From NCBI GenBank assembly GCA_017652545.1, contig JAGCAV010000153.1, positions 1 to 8,523 of the forward strand: 8,523 nt of DNA. Direction: 5' to 3'. This stretch comes from Lachnospiraceae bacterium (GTDB lineage: Bacteria > Bacillota_A > Clostridia > Lachnospirales > Lachnospiraceae). Positions within the stretch are counted from its first letter, which is position 1, and every line of letters starts with the position of its first letter. Below, piece by piece: positions 1-6,886 of the stretch. The notes under the pieces are model-generated. The model was not told the DNA's origin and did no database searches. It was given only the letters and a program-made list of their open reading frames with translations. The position numbers were made by a program, and so were the translations under genes.

Positions 1-956
1 AGCTGTTCAAATTGTTTATCGCTCAGAAGCGTGCCGGCAGAGGACACGACCATGGCGCCTGCCAGGTTGGCTTTCTGAAGTGCCTCCGGGAGCGGCACGC
101 CTGCGTGAAGCTGGGCAATCACGGCGCCGGCATGCGCGTCACCGGCTCCGTTGGCATCGACCTGTGTCGCGGGACAACCGGGAATATGATCCCACTTTGG
201 AGAAGCAGGATCATCACCGCCCGTGTAATACATACACCCGTTCTTTCCCAGCGTTGTGATCACGGTCTGCCTGGTGACATGATAAATGGATGCCGCCAGA
301 GAAGCAAAGGATGAAAGATCCGCCGCAGAGGCGGACGGAACGCCATCCTGCCGGTCAGTCAGAAGCATCGCACATGAACGGGTTTCTTCCTGGTTCAGGT
401 GAAGAATGGGGTGAAGCGCGAAGATCCGGCGCATCAGATCCCTGTCAATTTTCAGGATGCGCGGCCCGGGCGCGAAAAAGATCCGGATGTGAGGATTTTG
501 TTCCAGAAAATCCACGATCACCGGCCCGGTCGTTTCCTCGATCTCGAGGCCGCAGATGTAGCACATGTCAATCTCTGACGTATCGAGCGCGTCAAACCAT
601 TCTTTTCTGAACCGGTATTCCGCTCCGTGATAGACGATAAACGTGCGTTCCCCATCCGCCTCGATGAAGCAGTAGCAGCACCCGTTCGCCTCCCCGGGAC
701 GGGGCACGGCGGAAACGATTCCCCTTTCCTGAAATGACTTTGCGACAAAGTCTGCATAAGGACCGGAACCGATGGGGAGGAAAGGAACGGCGTCTTCCCC
801 GAAATGCCGGATCATGTCATATACGTTCAGGGCGCAGCCGCCAAGCCGCATTTCCTGGGAAAGCACATGTACATCCTCCCCCTTTACGGGGAGATGATCC
901 TCCAGTCTGATGATGACATCCGCAACCGCGGATCCGATGACCAGTATCTTACTCAT
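1..956 (-). CDS. PfkB-family carbohydrate kinase, YegV-like (3' end cut by window edge)
   Basis: The minus frame is open from ATG at 956-954 to the left edge, giving 318 codons. It encodes a ribokinase/PfkB-type kinase, a cytosolic enzyme that phosphorylates a sugar or nucleoside with ATP. The start is supported by the N-terminal strand MSKILVIGSAVADVI and an upstream AGGA. Visible motifs are LGGCALN (about residues 38-44, substrate-side glycine motif), DGERTF (101-106), FAPGPRI (161-167), LNQEE (187-191) and the anion-hole/catalytic motif DANGAGDAHAG (267-277), whose Asp273 is the expected catalytic base. The combination GGCALN, DGERTF, GPRI and GAGD-HAG resembles E. coli YegV more than ribokinase or fructokinase; this is from memory of the family, and the substrate is unassigned. 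Family members are about 300-330 aa, so only a few C-terminal residues are probably missing. It lies 33 nt downstream of the M32 peptidase and is probably co-transcribed with it. Confidence 0.93.
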   Translation of the reverse strand, partial: MSKILVIGSAVADVIIRLEDHLPVKGEDVHVLSQEMRLGGCALNVYDMIRHFGEDAVPFLPIGSGPYADFVAKSFQERGIVSAVPRPGEANGCCYCFIEADGERTFIVYHGAEYRFRKEWFDALDTSEIDMCYICGLEIEETTGPVIVDFLEQNPHIRIFFAPGPRILKIDRDLMRRIFALHPILHLNQEETRSCAMLLTDRQDGVPSASAADLSSFASLAASIYHVTRQTVITTLGKNGCMYYTGGDDPASPKWDHIPGCPATQVDANGAGDAHAGAVIAQLHAGVPLPEALQKANLAGAMVVSSAGTLLSDKQFEQ

Positions 957-989
957 TTATCCTGCTGTCCCTTTCCATGTCCTCATCCG

Positions 990-2486
990 TCATTCGTACT
1001 TGCTGCGGAAATAGTGCAGAAGCGGGCCGGCGCTCAGCTCCCGATGACAGACATTTTCAATCACCTGCGCAGGCAGCCGGAGGCCGCCGTAGCGATGGAT
1101 CTTCTCATTCAGCCAGTGCGTGATCTCCTTGATCCCGCCCCTTTCCAGAATCTGATCCACATCTCCCAGTTCTTCCGTAATGGTTTCCAGATACATACCG
1201 TCATAAATGCTGCCCAGAAGATAGGAGGGGAAGTAGCCGAAACCGCCGTCTGACCAGTGCATATCCTGGAGGATTCCGTCACTGTCCCTTTCCGGTGTGA
1301 TCCCGAGAAGCTGCTGCATTTTGGCGTTCCAGATCTGAGGAAGATCCTTTGCTCTGGTTCCCTTCCTGAAGATCTCCTGTTCCATCTCATAGCGGAGGAT
1401 GATATGAAGGCAATAGGTGACTTCGTCTGCCTCCGTCCGGATAAAGCTGGGAACCACATGATTGATCTCCTGAACAAAGGAATCCAGAGAGATGTCCTTC
1501 AGACCGGGAAGGAGTTCCTGAACCTTCGGATAGATCGGGATCCAGAAGGATTTTCTCCGTCCGAGAATGTTCTCAAAGAAACGGGACTGGCTCTCATGAA
1601 CACCCATGTAGCGGCAGGAAGCCGCTTCCGTTCCCATCAGGGCCGGATCGGCATTCTGGTCGAAGATCGCGTGACCGCCTTCGTGGATCGAGGTGAACAT
1701 GGCCGGGATCGGAGTATCTTCATGGAAACGGTTGGTCACACGCACATCGTTCCGCGAGAAGCTGAGTGTAAACGGATGCATGCTCTGACCGGTCGTTCCT
1801 GAGCTGAAATCATAGCCGATGTATTCCAGAAGCAGATTCTGAACCGCTTTCTGGCTGTGAACGGGCCAGGTACGGCTGTAGATCTCAGAGACGGGATGAT
1901 TCTTCTCCTTTTCAAGGATCGTTTCCAACAGCGGCTTCAGGCCTTCCTTGAGCTCGCCGAAAACCCGGTCGATGGTCCCGGCATGGATCCCTTCCTCATA
2001 CTGATCCAGCAGCACGTCGTATACGCTCTCTCCCGGATTTGTATATCCGCATTTCTCCTGTGTCAGATCGATCATGGCCTGCAGATGCGGCTCATACATG
2101 GAGAAATCGTTGGCGGTCCGGGCTTCTTCCCACGCCTTGCGGGACCTGCTCTGCGCCTCTATAAACCGGGCGACGAACGCTTTGGGAACTCTTCTTTCCC
2201 TGGTCAGGTCCCGGTGAAGCGTTCTGACCGTGTACTGCATACCCTCATCCAGCGTGTCATACACCGCCGGTTCCTTCGCTTCACACAGAAGCTCATAGAA
2301 TTCATCAGAAGTGGAGAGCTCAAAATGTTTCTGATAGAAGTAGCTGAGCGTATCCGCCATACCCTGATAACCGTTTTTCGGTGTGGCTGTATACATATCC
2401 CAGTCCAGAAGTGTCAGGATCCGGTTGTAGTGATTCAGGATTTCCAGTTTTTCTTTGAGTTTTTCAGCGCAAGATGGCATTTTCAT
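990..2486 (-). CDS. M32-family metallocarboxypeptidase (thermostable carboxypeptidase 1 type)
   Basis: This 498-aa protein has the usual length of M32 (Taq carboxypeptidase) enzymes, cytosolic zinc peptidases that remove C-terminal residues from peptides. Signatures seen: HPF (237-239); the zinc motif HEGGH (268-272) with His268 and His272 as ligands and Glu269 as catalytic base; HESQSR (297-302), whose Glu298 is the expected third ligand; IRTEADEVTY (349-358); and the C-terminal LQDMHWSDGGFGYFPSYLLG block (407-426). There is no signal peptide. The protein begins MKMPSC. The GGAAAGG Shine-Dalgarno lies only 3 nt before the first ATG but 9 nt before the ATG of codon 3 (2480-2478), so the true start may be two codons in. 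Its stop is 33 nt before the PfkB kinase gene, suggesting a two-gene unit. There is no obvious functional link to the dehydratase genes upstream; a hairpin and a candidate promoter separate them. Confidence 0.96.
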   Translation of the reverse strand: MKMPSCAEKLKEKLEILNHYNRILTLLDWDMYTATPKNGYQGMADTLSYFYQKHFELSTSDEFYELLCEAKEPAVYDTLDEGMQYTVRTLHRDLTRERRVPKAFVARFIEAQSRSRKAWEEARTANDFSMYEPHLQAMIDLTQEKCGYTNPGESVYDVLLDQYEEGIHAGTIDRVFGELKEGLKPLLETILEKEKNHPVSEIYSRTWPVHSQKAVQNLLLEYIGYDFSSGTTGQSMHPFTLSFSRNDVRVTNRFHEDTPIPAMFTSIHEGGHAIFDQNADPALMGTEAASCRYMGVHESQSRFFENILGRRKSFWIPIYPKVQELLPGLKDISLDSFVQEINHVVPSFIRTEADEVTYCLHIILRYEMEQEIFRKGTRAKDLPQIWNAKMQQLLGITPERDSDGILQDMHWSDGGFGYFPSYLLGSIYDGMYLETITEELGDVDQILERGGIKEITHWLNEKIHRYGGLRLPAQVIENVCHRELSAGPLLHYFRSKYE

Positions 2487-2489
2487 GTT

Positions 2490-2496
2490 CCTTTCC
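2490..2496 (-). promoter_or_regulatory. Ribosome binding site of the M32 peptidase
   Basis: The minus-strand sequence GGAAAGG lies 3 nt before the ATG at 2486 and 9 nt before the in-frame ATG at 2480. The second spacing is more typical, so this site argues for initiation at codon 3, or for use of both starts. Confidence 0.5.
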
Positions 2497-2542
2497 GGTT
2501 AATTGATGATCTGCCGCGGCGCGCAGGCGCGACGGCCTGTTT

Positions 2543-2551
2543 ACTATACCA
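2543..2551 (-). promoter_or_regulatory. Candidate extended -10 promoter for the peptidase-kinase unit
   Basis: The minus strand reads TGGTATAGT, an extended -10 element (TGn plus TATAGT, one mismatch to TATAAT), 57 nt upstream of the peptidase ATG. No good -35 hexamer is seen at 16-18 nt, which extended -10 promoters can tolerate. This is motif matching only. Confidence 0.35.
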
Positions 2552-2583
2552 CATGTCAGGCATGATGGCTATATGGGGATGCC

Positions 2584-2602
2584 GTCCGATGTTACAACGG
2601 AC
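2584..2602. promoter_or_regulatory. Operator-like 19-bp dyad (GTCCG-N-TGT-N-ACA-N-CGGAC)
   Basis: This is a 19-nt imperfect palindrome in which 8 of 9 base pairs match around a central base. It lies roughly 35-55 bp upstream of the candidate -10 at 2543-2551, a position suited to an activator or repressor dimer acting on the peptidase-kinase unit. No regulator family is recognised from the motif. Chance occurrence in a short intergenic region is possible. Confidence 0.25.
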
Positions 2603-2624
2603 TAAAGCATTTTTTAATATGCCG

Positions 2625-2651
2625 CGAGCCGGGGAACTGTTCCCCGGCTCG
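2625..2651. terminator. Perfect 12-bp GC-rich hairpin, possible terminator of the dehydratase operon
   Basis: The arms 2625-2636 and 2640-2651 (CGAGCCGGGGAA and its exact reverse complement) flank a 3-nt loop. The hairpin starts 35 nt after the stop codon of the small membrane protein gene, where a terminator for the 5839-2687 operon would be expected. No T-tract follows it on either strand: on the minus strand it is followed by GCGGCATATTAAAAAA, and on the plus strand the T6 run precedes it. It is therefore not a canonical intrinsic terminator. It may stabilise the 3' end of the mRNA or act with a termination factor. Confidence 0.45.
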
Positions 2652-2686
2652 TGAAGATGCCTGTCTGAAGGACATGACGCAGGAGC

Positions 2687-2884
2687 CTAAAGCGCCTCGT
2701 CCGTCTTCATTTCGTAAGGCGTCAGCGTATTGTCCGTGCGCTTCATCCGGTCGTAGTGTTTGCAGATCAGCGGCTCCCATATGTAGTAGATGAACTTGCC
2801 GTCCAGGTCAAAGTAGAAGACGGCAAAAAGGAGACCGTACAGGGCAGCTGCAAAAGCCAGAAATTTGAGGATCAGCTTTTTCAT
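2687..2884 (-). CDS. Small single-pass membrane protein of the dehydratase operon (unknown function)
   Basis: This 65-aa ORF has a strong ribosome binding site (GGAGG, 9 nt before the ATG) and starts 40 nt after the stop of the 574-aa dehydratase-like gene, so it is probably the last gene of that operon. The protein starts MKKLILKFLAFAAALYGLLF. Residues about 5-25 form one hydrophobic helix with positive residues before it, consistent with an uncleaved membrane anchor (or signal-anchor), followed by a short polar tail rich in aromatic and charged residues (YFDLDGKF, WEPLICKHYDRMKR). There is one cysteine (in LICKH). I do not recognise a family. Position suggests a role with the dehydratase-like complex, such as membrane tethering, but this is inference. 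The good start signal and sensible composition make it more likely a gene than a chance ORF. Confidence 0.7.
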   Translation of the reverse strand: MKKLILKFLAFAAALYGLLFAVFYFDLDGKFIYYIWEPLICKHYDRMKRTDNTLTPYEMKTDEAL

Positions 2885-2924
2885 ATGTGTTTACCTCCGG
2901 TATGTATTGGGCTGAAGCAGGCCG

Positions 2925-4649
2925 TTACCAGCTCGCGTCATCATTGAAATCAACAAGGGTCGGATCCAGCGGTTCCTCGCGCATGACGGTGTACATATAA
3001 TCGCTGATAATCTGACGGATTTCCTTGCGGGATACGGTCCGCTTGTCAGGAAGCGCATGCGGGACCCAGATCGCGTGAATGTTCCGTTTGCGGAACTCAT
3101 CCTCAAATACACCGTGGATGCCCTGCATGCCTTTGCACTGCAGCTGGTCGTACATGATGACCATGTCGCAGTTGAAGCGCTCCATGTAATCCCAGAGAGA
3201 AAGGATGTGCTCGTGGCCGCCGACTGCCATGGCACGCATCGGCGCTTTCTCATTGTACCAGGAAAGATCCTCCAGGGCATGTTCATAGGTATCCGTGCGC
3301 AGATACTGGTCGAACATCAGGGAATCCATATTGATGACGCAGTTGATTCCCCAGCAGTTGTATGCCCAGGTACACCAGTTGGAATAGTACAAAGGAGCGC
3401 AGCTCCACGCGATGGCGCGGTGCCGGGTCTTCGGCAGGCAGCTGATCTTGTTCTTCACGGTTTTGTTCATCAGTTTACGGACCCTTGCATCTGTTTCATG
3501 CCAGATGGGCCGGTTTCCGTCCTGCGAATAGTAGATGCGGTAAAGAGCCTGCGCTACGCCGTTGATGGGATAATAAGGCGTGTTGGCTGCCACATCCCAT
3601 TTTTCGTGCTCAAAGGCAGTCAGCTGATTCTGCTGCTCGGCATATTTCACGTACATATCCCAGTCGAATTTGACGCCGTAATGCTCTTCAATGAATTTCC
3701 AGCACTCCTCGATCTCACGCTGGCAGTGTTCCTGAACCAGGGGATCATCGTAACGCATGGGCTGCGGCATGGCATGCAGCGGCCGGTTCAGGAACCAGTC
3801 CTGCAGAATGGAAGTCGCCACCGAACCGTCACAGGCTTCATTGGAGGTGATCATGGCCGGAGCGTAGTCCGGTACGTCGTCCAGGACGAACAGGCCGTAT
3901 TCCGCCTGGCACATGGGACAGGGATCGGCGGGAAGGCCGATGGACTGCGCCGCATCGATATAATTGAGCACCGTGTGATTGTTTACATGGCAGGAGACGA
4001 AGTACGGGATCATCTCCAGCGGAATATCCTCGATCACATCATGGAAACCATAGAAAATACTTCCGCTGACGGTCTCGTTGTGAGCGATATTGTGCTTCCA
4101 CTGATCGCTTTCCACGCCGCCGTGCAGGTTTTTATCCGATGCGAACATTTCCTGGAACTGACGGATGGTCTCGCAGACCATGGCACGGTAATGCCAGGCG
4201 GAACCGCGCAGGATCGGGCCGCGCATGCCTTCCAGGCCCCTGTCGAACCAGTGCATGACGGATAGATACGTCTGACCCATCCAGCGGTAGCGCCAGACGC
4301 CCTTGCCGAAGTTGACAAGGCCTTTGACCGGCCCTCCGCCGAACTTCATGATGTCCGCGACCATGTGCCCGTAATTGTACAGCCAGATCATATTGAAGTA
4401 GTACATGGTGTCCTTCACACCGCGCCACTCCCTGTGCTTGTACAGGCCGGTGTCCCCGACATAGAGTTTTCCGAGTTCCCGCTCCTCATGGGGTTTTCCG
4501 TACCAGAAATCCCGGGCAGCCTTCTTCCGTTTTTCCGGGTCTTTCAGTTCCTTCAGCCTGTCGGATAATCCCTTCTTTTTGCCGGATTCGTCCAGCTGTT
4601 CGACAACGAACAGTTCCTTCAATTTTGAACGCACATTGGGAATTTTCAT
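2925..4649 (-). CDS. 2-hydroxyacyl-CoA dehydratase/benzoyl-CoA reductase family protein, long HgdA/BcrB-like subunit
   Basis: This 574-aa protein belongs to the HgdA/HgdB-BcrB/BcrC Fe-S family, whose members perform ATP-driven radical dehydrations or reductions on CoA thioesters. The family core starts near residue 185 (HNIAHNETVSGSIFYG). The expected cluster ligands are Cys247 (or Cys244, in DPCPMCQAEYG), Cys273 (SNEACDGS) and Cys505 (YDQLQCKGMQG). The C-terminal HALPDKRTVS (531-540) matches the family's usual D-x-R-region. Residues 1-185 are an extra N-terminal part: charged at first, then LGKLYVGDTGLYKHREWRGVKD (59-80) and an aromatic-rich stretch. Between 404 and 437 there are five further cysteines. 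Normal subunits are about 400-480 aa, so this one is long. The start ATG overlaps the upstream HgdB-like stop as ATGA, with AAAGGAG 7 nt before it, so the two are translationally coupled and probably form a heterodimer. The substrate cannot be read; family assignment is firm, function is not. Confidence 0.88.
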   Translation of the reverse strand: MKIPNVRSKLKELFVVEQLDESGKKKGLSDRLKELKDPEKRKKAARDFWYGKPHEERELGKLYVGDTGLYKHREWRGVKDTMYYFNMIWLYNYGHMVADIMKFGGGPVKGLVNFGKGVWRYRWMGQTYLSVMHWFDRGLEGMRGPILRGSAWHYRAMVCETIRQFQEMFASDKNLHGGVESDQWKHNIAHNETVSGSIFYGFHDVIEDIPLEMIPYFVSCHVNNHTVLNYIDAAQSIGLPADPCPMCQAEYGLFVLDDVPDYAPAMITSNEACDGSVATSILQDWFLNRPLHAMPQPMRYDDPLVQEHCQREIEECWKFIEEHYGVKFDWDMYVKYAEQQNQLTAFEHEKWDVAANTPYYPINGVAQALYRIYYSQDGNRPIWHETDARVRKLMNKTVKNKISCLPKTRHRAIAWSCAPLYYSNWCTWAYNCWGINCVINMDSLMFDQYLRTDTYEHALEDLSWYNEKAPMRAMAVGGHEHILSLWDYMERFNCDMVIMYDQLQCKGMQGIHGVFEDEFRKRNIHAIWVPHALPDKRTVSRKEIRQIISDYMYTVMREEPLDPTLVDFNDDASW

Positions 4650-5839
4650 TTGGCGGCTCCTTTCTGGAACTTCTTGAACTCAATGCTCTCAACAAAGGCC
4701 TGAAAGCGTGTCCGAAGCTGTCCGACAGCGAGATTGACATATTCCTTCTCGATGGAGCAGACCGGGATACCGTAATCTCTCGGCAGGATCAGCGTATCGA
4801 TGGTACGCTCGTAACTCCAGTATTCGCAGAACTTCATCTGACAAACGATGATTCCGTCCGCATGGTATTCCTTTGCCACATCCGCAAGGAACTGCTTGCG
4901 TTCCCGCATGACGTGCTGCTCCATGAAGCGCGGGCACATGGAGGTTTCCAGGTAATGCCGGGCGATCGCGCGAAGGGGTGTTTCACCTTCCTTTACGATG
5001 ATCTCCTCCCGTCCGGGTATGGATCCGTAGCAGTGACGGTCGGCAACAACAAGCGCGCCGCATTCCTCGATGAGCTTGACAAAGTAGGGATCGTCCTCCT
5101 CGGATCCGGCCAGTACCACCTTGCACCGCCATGCAGGTTTCTGATCGGGCTGGCGCTCCTTAAGCGCCTCGGCGATATCCCGCAGCTGATCCAGGATCAG
5201 ATATTTGGGACAGACCTGGGTTACCAGCTGGATCATGGCAAATTCAGTGCCGGTGATTGTCGGATTGTCTTTCTTCCGGTAGCTGCCGATCTCGGTGATC
5301 AGCCGGCACACTTCATTATGCTCTTCGATCGCTGTCAGCAGAGCCTCATCGGAAGTGTCGATTCCAAAGTGTTCCTGCAGTTTGTCCAGCACATGGCAGC
5401 GCAGCTGTTTTTCATAATGATCGATGGAATTTTCGTTTTTCTTGAACGGGACATCCGTGAACTCGCAGAAAAAATCGGGGTTCTTGATGATGTCCATCAG
5501 CTGCAGATGTTCCTGGAACCGGCAGGTGACGGTACAGGTCTCTGTCGCCATCTGTGCGTCCAGAAAATTAAAACCGCCTTCCAGCGCCCGTTCCAGCAGG
5601 CAGCGTCCGTACAGGCAGGTCCGGTTCGACATGTAATAGGTCGCCATGTCCGGCGAACCGCTGCGCGGAGCCCTCAGATGAACTGAAAAACAGCCCGGCA
5701 GATCCAGCAGCACTTCAGGCATGAAATAACAGGTATAGCCGAGAGCCTTTTTTCCCTCAGCCCTTCCCTGCCGCACCAGCGCATTGTGTGCCTGCTGGAG
5801 CAGATCCTCAAATTCAATGATGTGTGGTAAGTCCCTCAT
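4646..5839 (-). CDS. 2-hydroxyacyl-CoA dehydratase family protein, HgdB/BcrC-like subunit (copy 1)
   Basis: This 397-aa protein has the length and layout of HgdB/BcrC-type subunits of the dehydratase/benzoyl-CoA reductase family. Seen: GYTCYFMPEVLL (34-45, family G-x-x-C-x-x-x-P-E motif); SNRTCLYGR with Cys75; TETCTVTCR with Cys102; and QMKFCEYW with Cys338. Cys75, Cys102 and Cys338 fit the three ligands of an Fe-S half-cluster. Cys37, Cys270 and Cys302 are also shared with the paralogue at 6887-8110. The reading frame is open 27 codons further, to an ATG at 5920. I chose the ATG at 5839-5837 because AGGAG lies 6 nt before it and because MRDLPHIIEFEDLL aligns with the start of the paralogue. 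It is the first gene of a leftward operon, overlaps the 574-aa subunit gene by 4 nt, and is divergent from the CooC-like gene. Confidence 0.9.
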   Translation of the reverse strand: MRDLPHIIEFEDLLQQAHNALVRQGRAEGKKALGYTCYFMPEVLLDLPGCFSVHLRAPRSGSPDMATYYMSNRTCLYGRCLLERALEGGFNFLDAQMATETCTVTCRFQEHLQLMDIIKNPDFFCEFTDVPFKKNENSIDHYEKQLRCHVLDKLQEHFGIDTSDEALLTAIEEHNEVCRLITEIGSYRKKDNPTITGTEFAMIQLVTQVCPKYLILDQLRDIAEALKERQPDQKPAWRCKVVLAGSEEDDPYFVKLIEECGALVVADRHCYGSIPGREEIIVKEGETPLRAIARHYLETSMCPRFMEQHVMRERKQFLADVAKEYHADGIIVCQMKFCEYWSYERTIDTLILPRDYGIPVCSIEKEYVNLAVGQLRTRFQAFVESIEFKKFQKGAAK

Positions 5840-5845
5840 GGTGTT

Positions 5846-5850
5846 CTCCT
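5846..5850 (-). promoter_or_regulatory. Ribosome binding site fixing the start of HgdB-like copy 1
   Basis: AGGAG on the minus strand is 6 nt before the ATG at 5839. It decides against the longer reading frame that begins at 5920, which has no comparable site and overlaps a candidate -10 element. Confidence 0.75.
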
Positions 5851-5915
5851 CTATTTTCCCGGACTTCCCGGTTTTTGCGTGGAAAGTGTCTAAAAAACAG
5901 AATAAACATGTGGAT

Positions 5916-5924
5916 ATCATAGCA
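5916..5924 (-). promoter_or_regulatory. Candidate extended -10 promoter of the leftward dehydratase operon
   Basis: The minus strand reads TGCTATGAT, an extended -10 (TGn plus TATGAT), 76 nt upstream of the chosen start codon, in AT-rich DNA. The region at -35 (GTTTTA-like) is weak. A second perfect TATAAT lies further upstream on the minus strand at 5968-5973, without a clear -35. Either or both could start transcription. Confidence 0.4.
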
Positions 5925-5931
5925 TATTTGG

Positions 5932-5959
5932 TTGTTTTTTAAAACAGTAAATGCATAAT
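5932..5959 (+). promoter_or_regulatory. Candidate promoter of the rightward CooC-dehydratase operon
   Basis: TTGTTT (5932-5937) and CATAAT (5954-5959) are separated by 16 nt on the plus strand, a plausible sigma-A pair with a match of 3/6 and 5/6 to consensus. The leader before the ATG at 6074 would be about 107 nt. The -10 overlaps a small dyad, ATGCA-N4-TGCAT (5951-5964), which could be an operator. The rest of the 5840-6073 intergenic region (234 nt) shows no RNA gene, riboswitch or terminator that I can recognise. Confidence 0.3.
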
Positions 5960-6060
5960 TGCATGGAATTATAGACAATAACCGGTTTTTGAACAGATTA
6001 TCCTTGTAAATAATGCCTGAATATGGTTGAATGAAAAAAAGTCTGCATGGGTGACTCCCA

Positions 6061-6070
6061 GGAAAGGAAG
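6061..6070 (+). promoter_or_regulatory. Ribosome binding site fixing the start of the CooC-like gene
   Basis: GGAAAGGAAG is placed about 5 nt before the ATG at 6074. The in-frame ATG at 6047 has no Shine-Dalgarno, only an A-rich run, so 6074 is the better start. Confidence 0.7.
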
Positions 6071-6073
6071 AAG

Positions 6074-6844
6074 ATGGACCACACAACAGTCATTGCGCTG
6101 ACCGGGAAAGGCGGCGTGGGCAAGACCTCCCTGTCAGCGGCGATCGTACGGCTTCTGACGGAGCAGAAGCCGGAAGCGAAGATCCTGGCCATTGATGCGG
6201 ATCCGGCTGTCGGTCTTTCGACGGCACTGGGTGTGCCGGTTCATGAAACGCTGGACGGGATCCGTCTGAGGGTGGCGGAGGACGTTACGGGAAAGCTGAA
6301 GGACACACAGGATATTCTGGCGGAGGCTAAATTCCGCCTGTTTGAGGCTATGGAAGAGCAGCGCGGTTTTGCCTTTCTTGCCATCGGCCGGCCTGAGGCC
6401 GCGGGATGTTACTGCGCGATCAATACATATCTGAAACAGGTGATCGGACTTCTGGCGGAATCCTTTGACTATATCGTCATAGACGGTGAAGCCGGGATCG
6501 AGCAGATCAACCGGCGGGTCATGGAGAAGGTGACGCATCTGATCTGTGTCTCGGACCAGAGCCGGAAAGGACTCCAGATCGTGGAGACCATCCGGGAGGT
6601 GGCAGAGAAGATGGTGCTTTTCGACCGGATCGGACTGATCGTAAACAGAGCTCCGCGGCCGGACCTCCTCGGAAAGCCGGAAGACGGTACACATATTGGA
6701 GGCATTCCGCTCTGCGCCGTGATCGGACAGGATGATTCCATGACGGAGAACGATATGGAAGGGCGGAGCATCTTTGAACTGCCGGAACATGTTCCCATTC
6801 TGTCAGGGGCTGAAGAGGCACTGAAGAATCTTGGGATCTTATAA
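6074..6844 (+). CDS. CooC-family P-loop ATPase (CO dehydrogenase maturation factor-like)
   Basis: This 256-aa SIMIBI-class ATPase is related to CooC/AcsF, MinD and NifH. Seen: deviant Walker A GKGGVGKTS (11-19); DADP (41-44, switch I/A' motif); GRPEAAGCYCAIN (105-117) with the CooC-type CxC pair Cys112 and Cys114; Walker B and following IDGEAGIE (136-143); SDQSRKGLQ (160-168); and base-recognition NR (191-192). In characterised CooC proteins the CxC cysteines bind metal at the dimer interface, and ATP hydrolysis supports nickel insertion into CO dehydrogenase. No CODH gene is present here. Instead the gene heads an operon with two dehydratase-family subunits, 42 nt upstream of the first, and is divergent from another such pair. 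That context suggests it serves these proteins, either in cluster assembly or as an electron-donating ATPase; which one is inference. The start at 6074 is chosen over 6047 on its ribosome binding site and on the family N-terminus. Confidence 0.9.
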   Translation: MDHTTVIALTGKGGVGKTSLSAAIVRLLTEQKPEAKILAIDADPAVGLSTALGVPVHETLDGIRLRVAEDVTGKLKDTQDILAEAKFRLFEAMEEQRGFAFLAIGRPEAAGCYCAINTYLKQVIGLLAESFDYIVIDGEAGIEQINRRVMEKVTHLICVSDQSRKGLQIVETIREVAEKMVLFDRIGLIVNRAPRPDLLGKPEDGTHIGGIPLCAVIGQDDSMTENDMEGRSIFELPEHVPILSGAEEALKNLGIL

Positions 6845-6873
6845 AAAATATTAACCTGAAGACAGATCAGAAA

Positions 6874-6878
6874 GGAGG
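6874..6878 (+). promoter_or_regulatory. Ribosome binding site for a TTG start
   Basis: GGAGG, within AAAGGAGG (6871-6878), lies 8 nt before the TTG at 6887-6889. No ATG or GTG in the frame is placed as well, so the strong site supports TTG initiation. Confidence 0.75.
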
Positions 6879-6886
6879 TTTGGGGT

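Noticed and set aside
3057..4265. 402-codon open frame on the plus strand, antisense to the 574-aa dehydratase-like gene
   Set aside because: No family motif or Shine-Dalgarno is seen; its length is explained by the codon bias of the conserved gene on the other strand.
4625..5686. 353-codon open frame on the plus strand, antisense to HgdB-like copy 1
   Set aside because: It is an antisense shadow of a clearly conserved protein and has no recognisable domains.
5840..5920. 27-codon N-terminal extension of HgdB-like copy 1, starting at 5920
   Set aside because: There is no ribosome binding site there, the extension lacks a counterpart in the gap-free paralogue, and it overlaps a candidate -10 element. 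The ATG at 5839 is better.
6047..6073. Upstream ATG for the CooC-like gene, adding nine residues
   Set aside because: It lacks a Shine-Dalgarno, and the added residues are encoded by the ribosome binding site of the better start at 6074.
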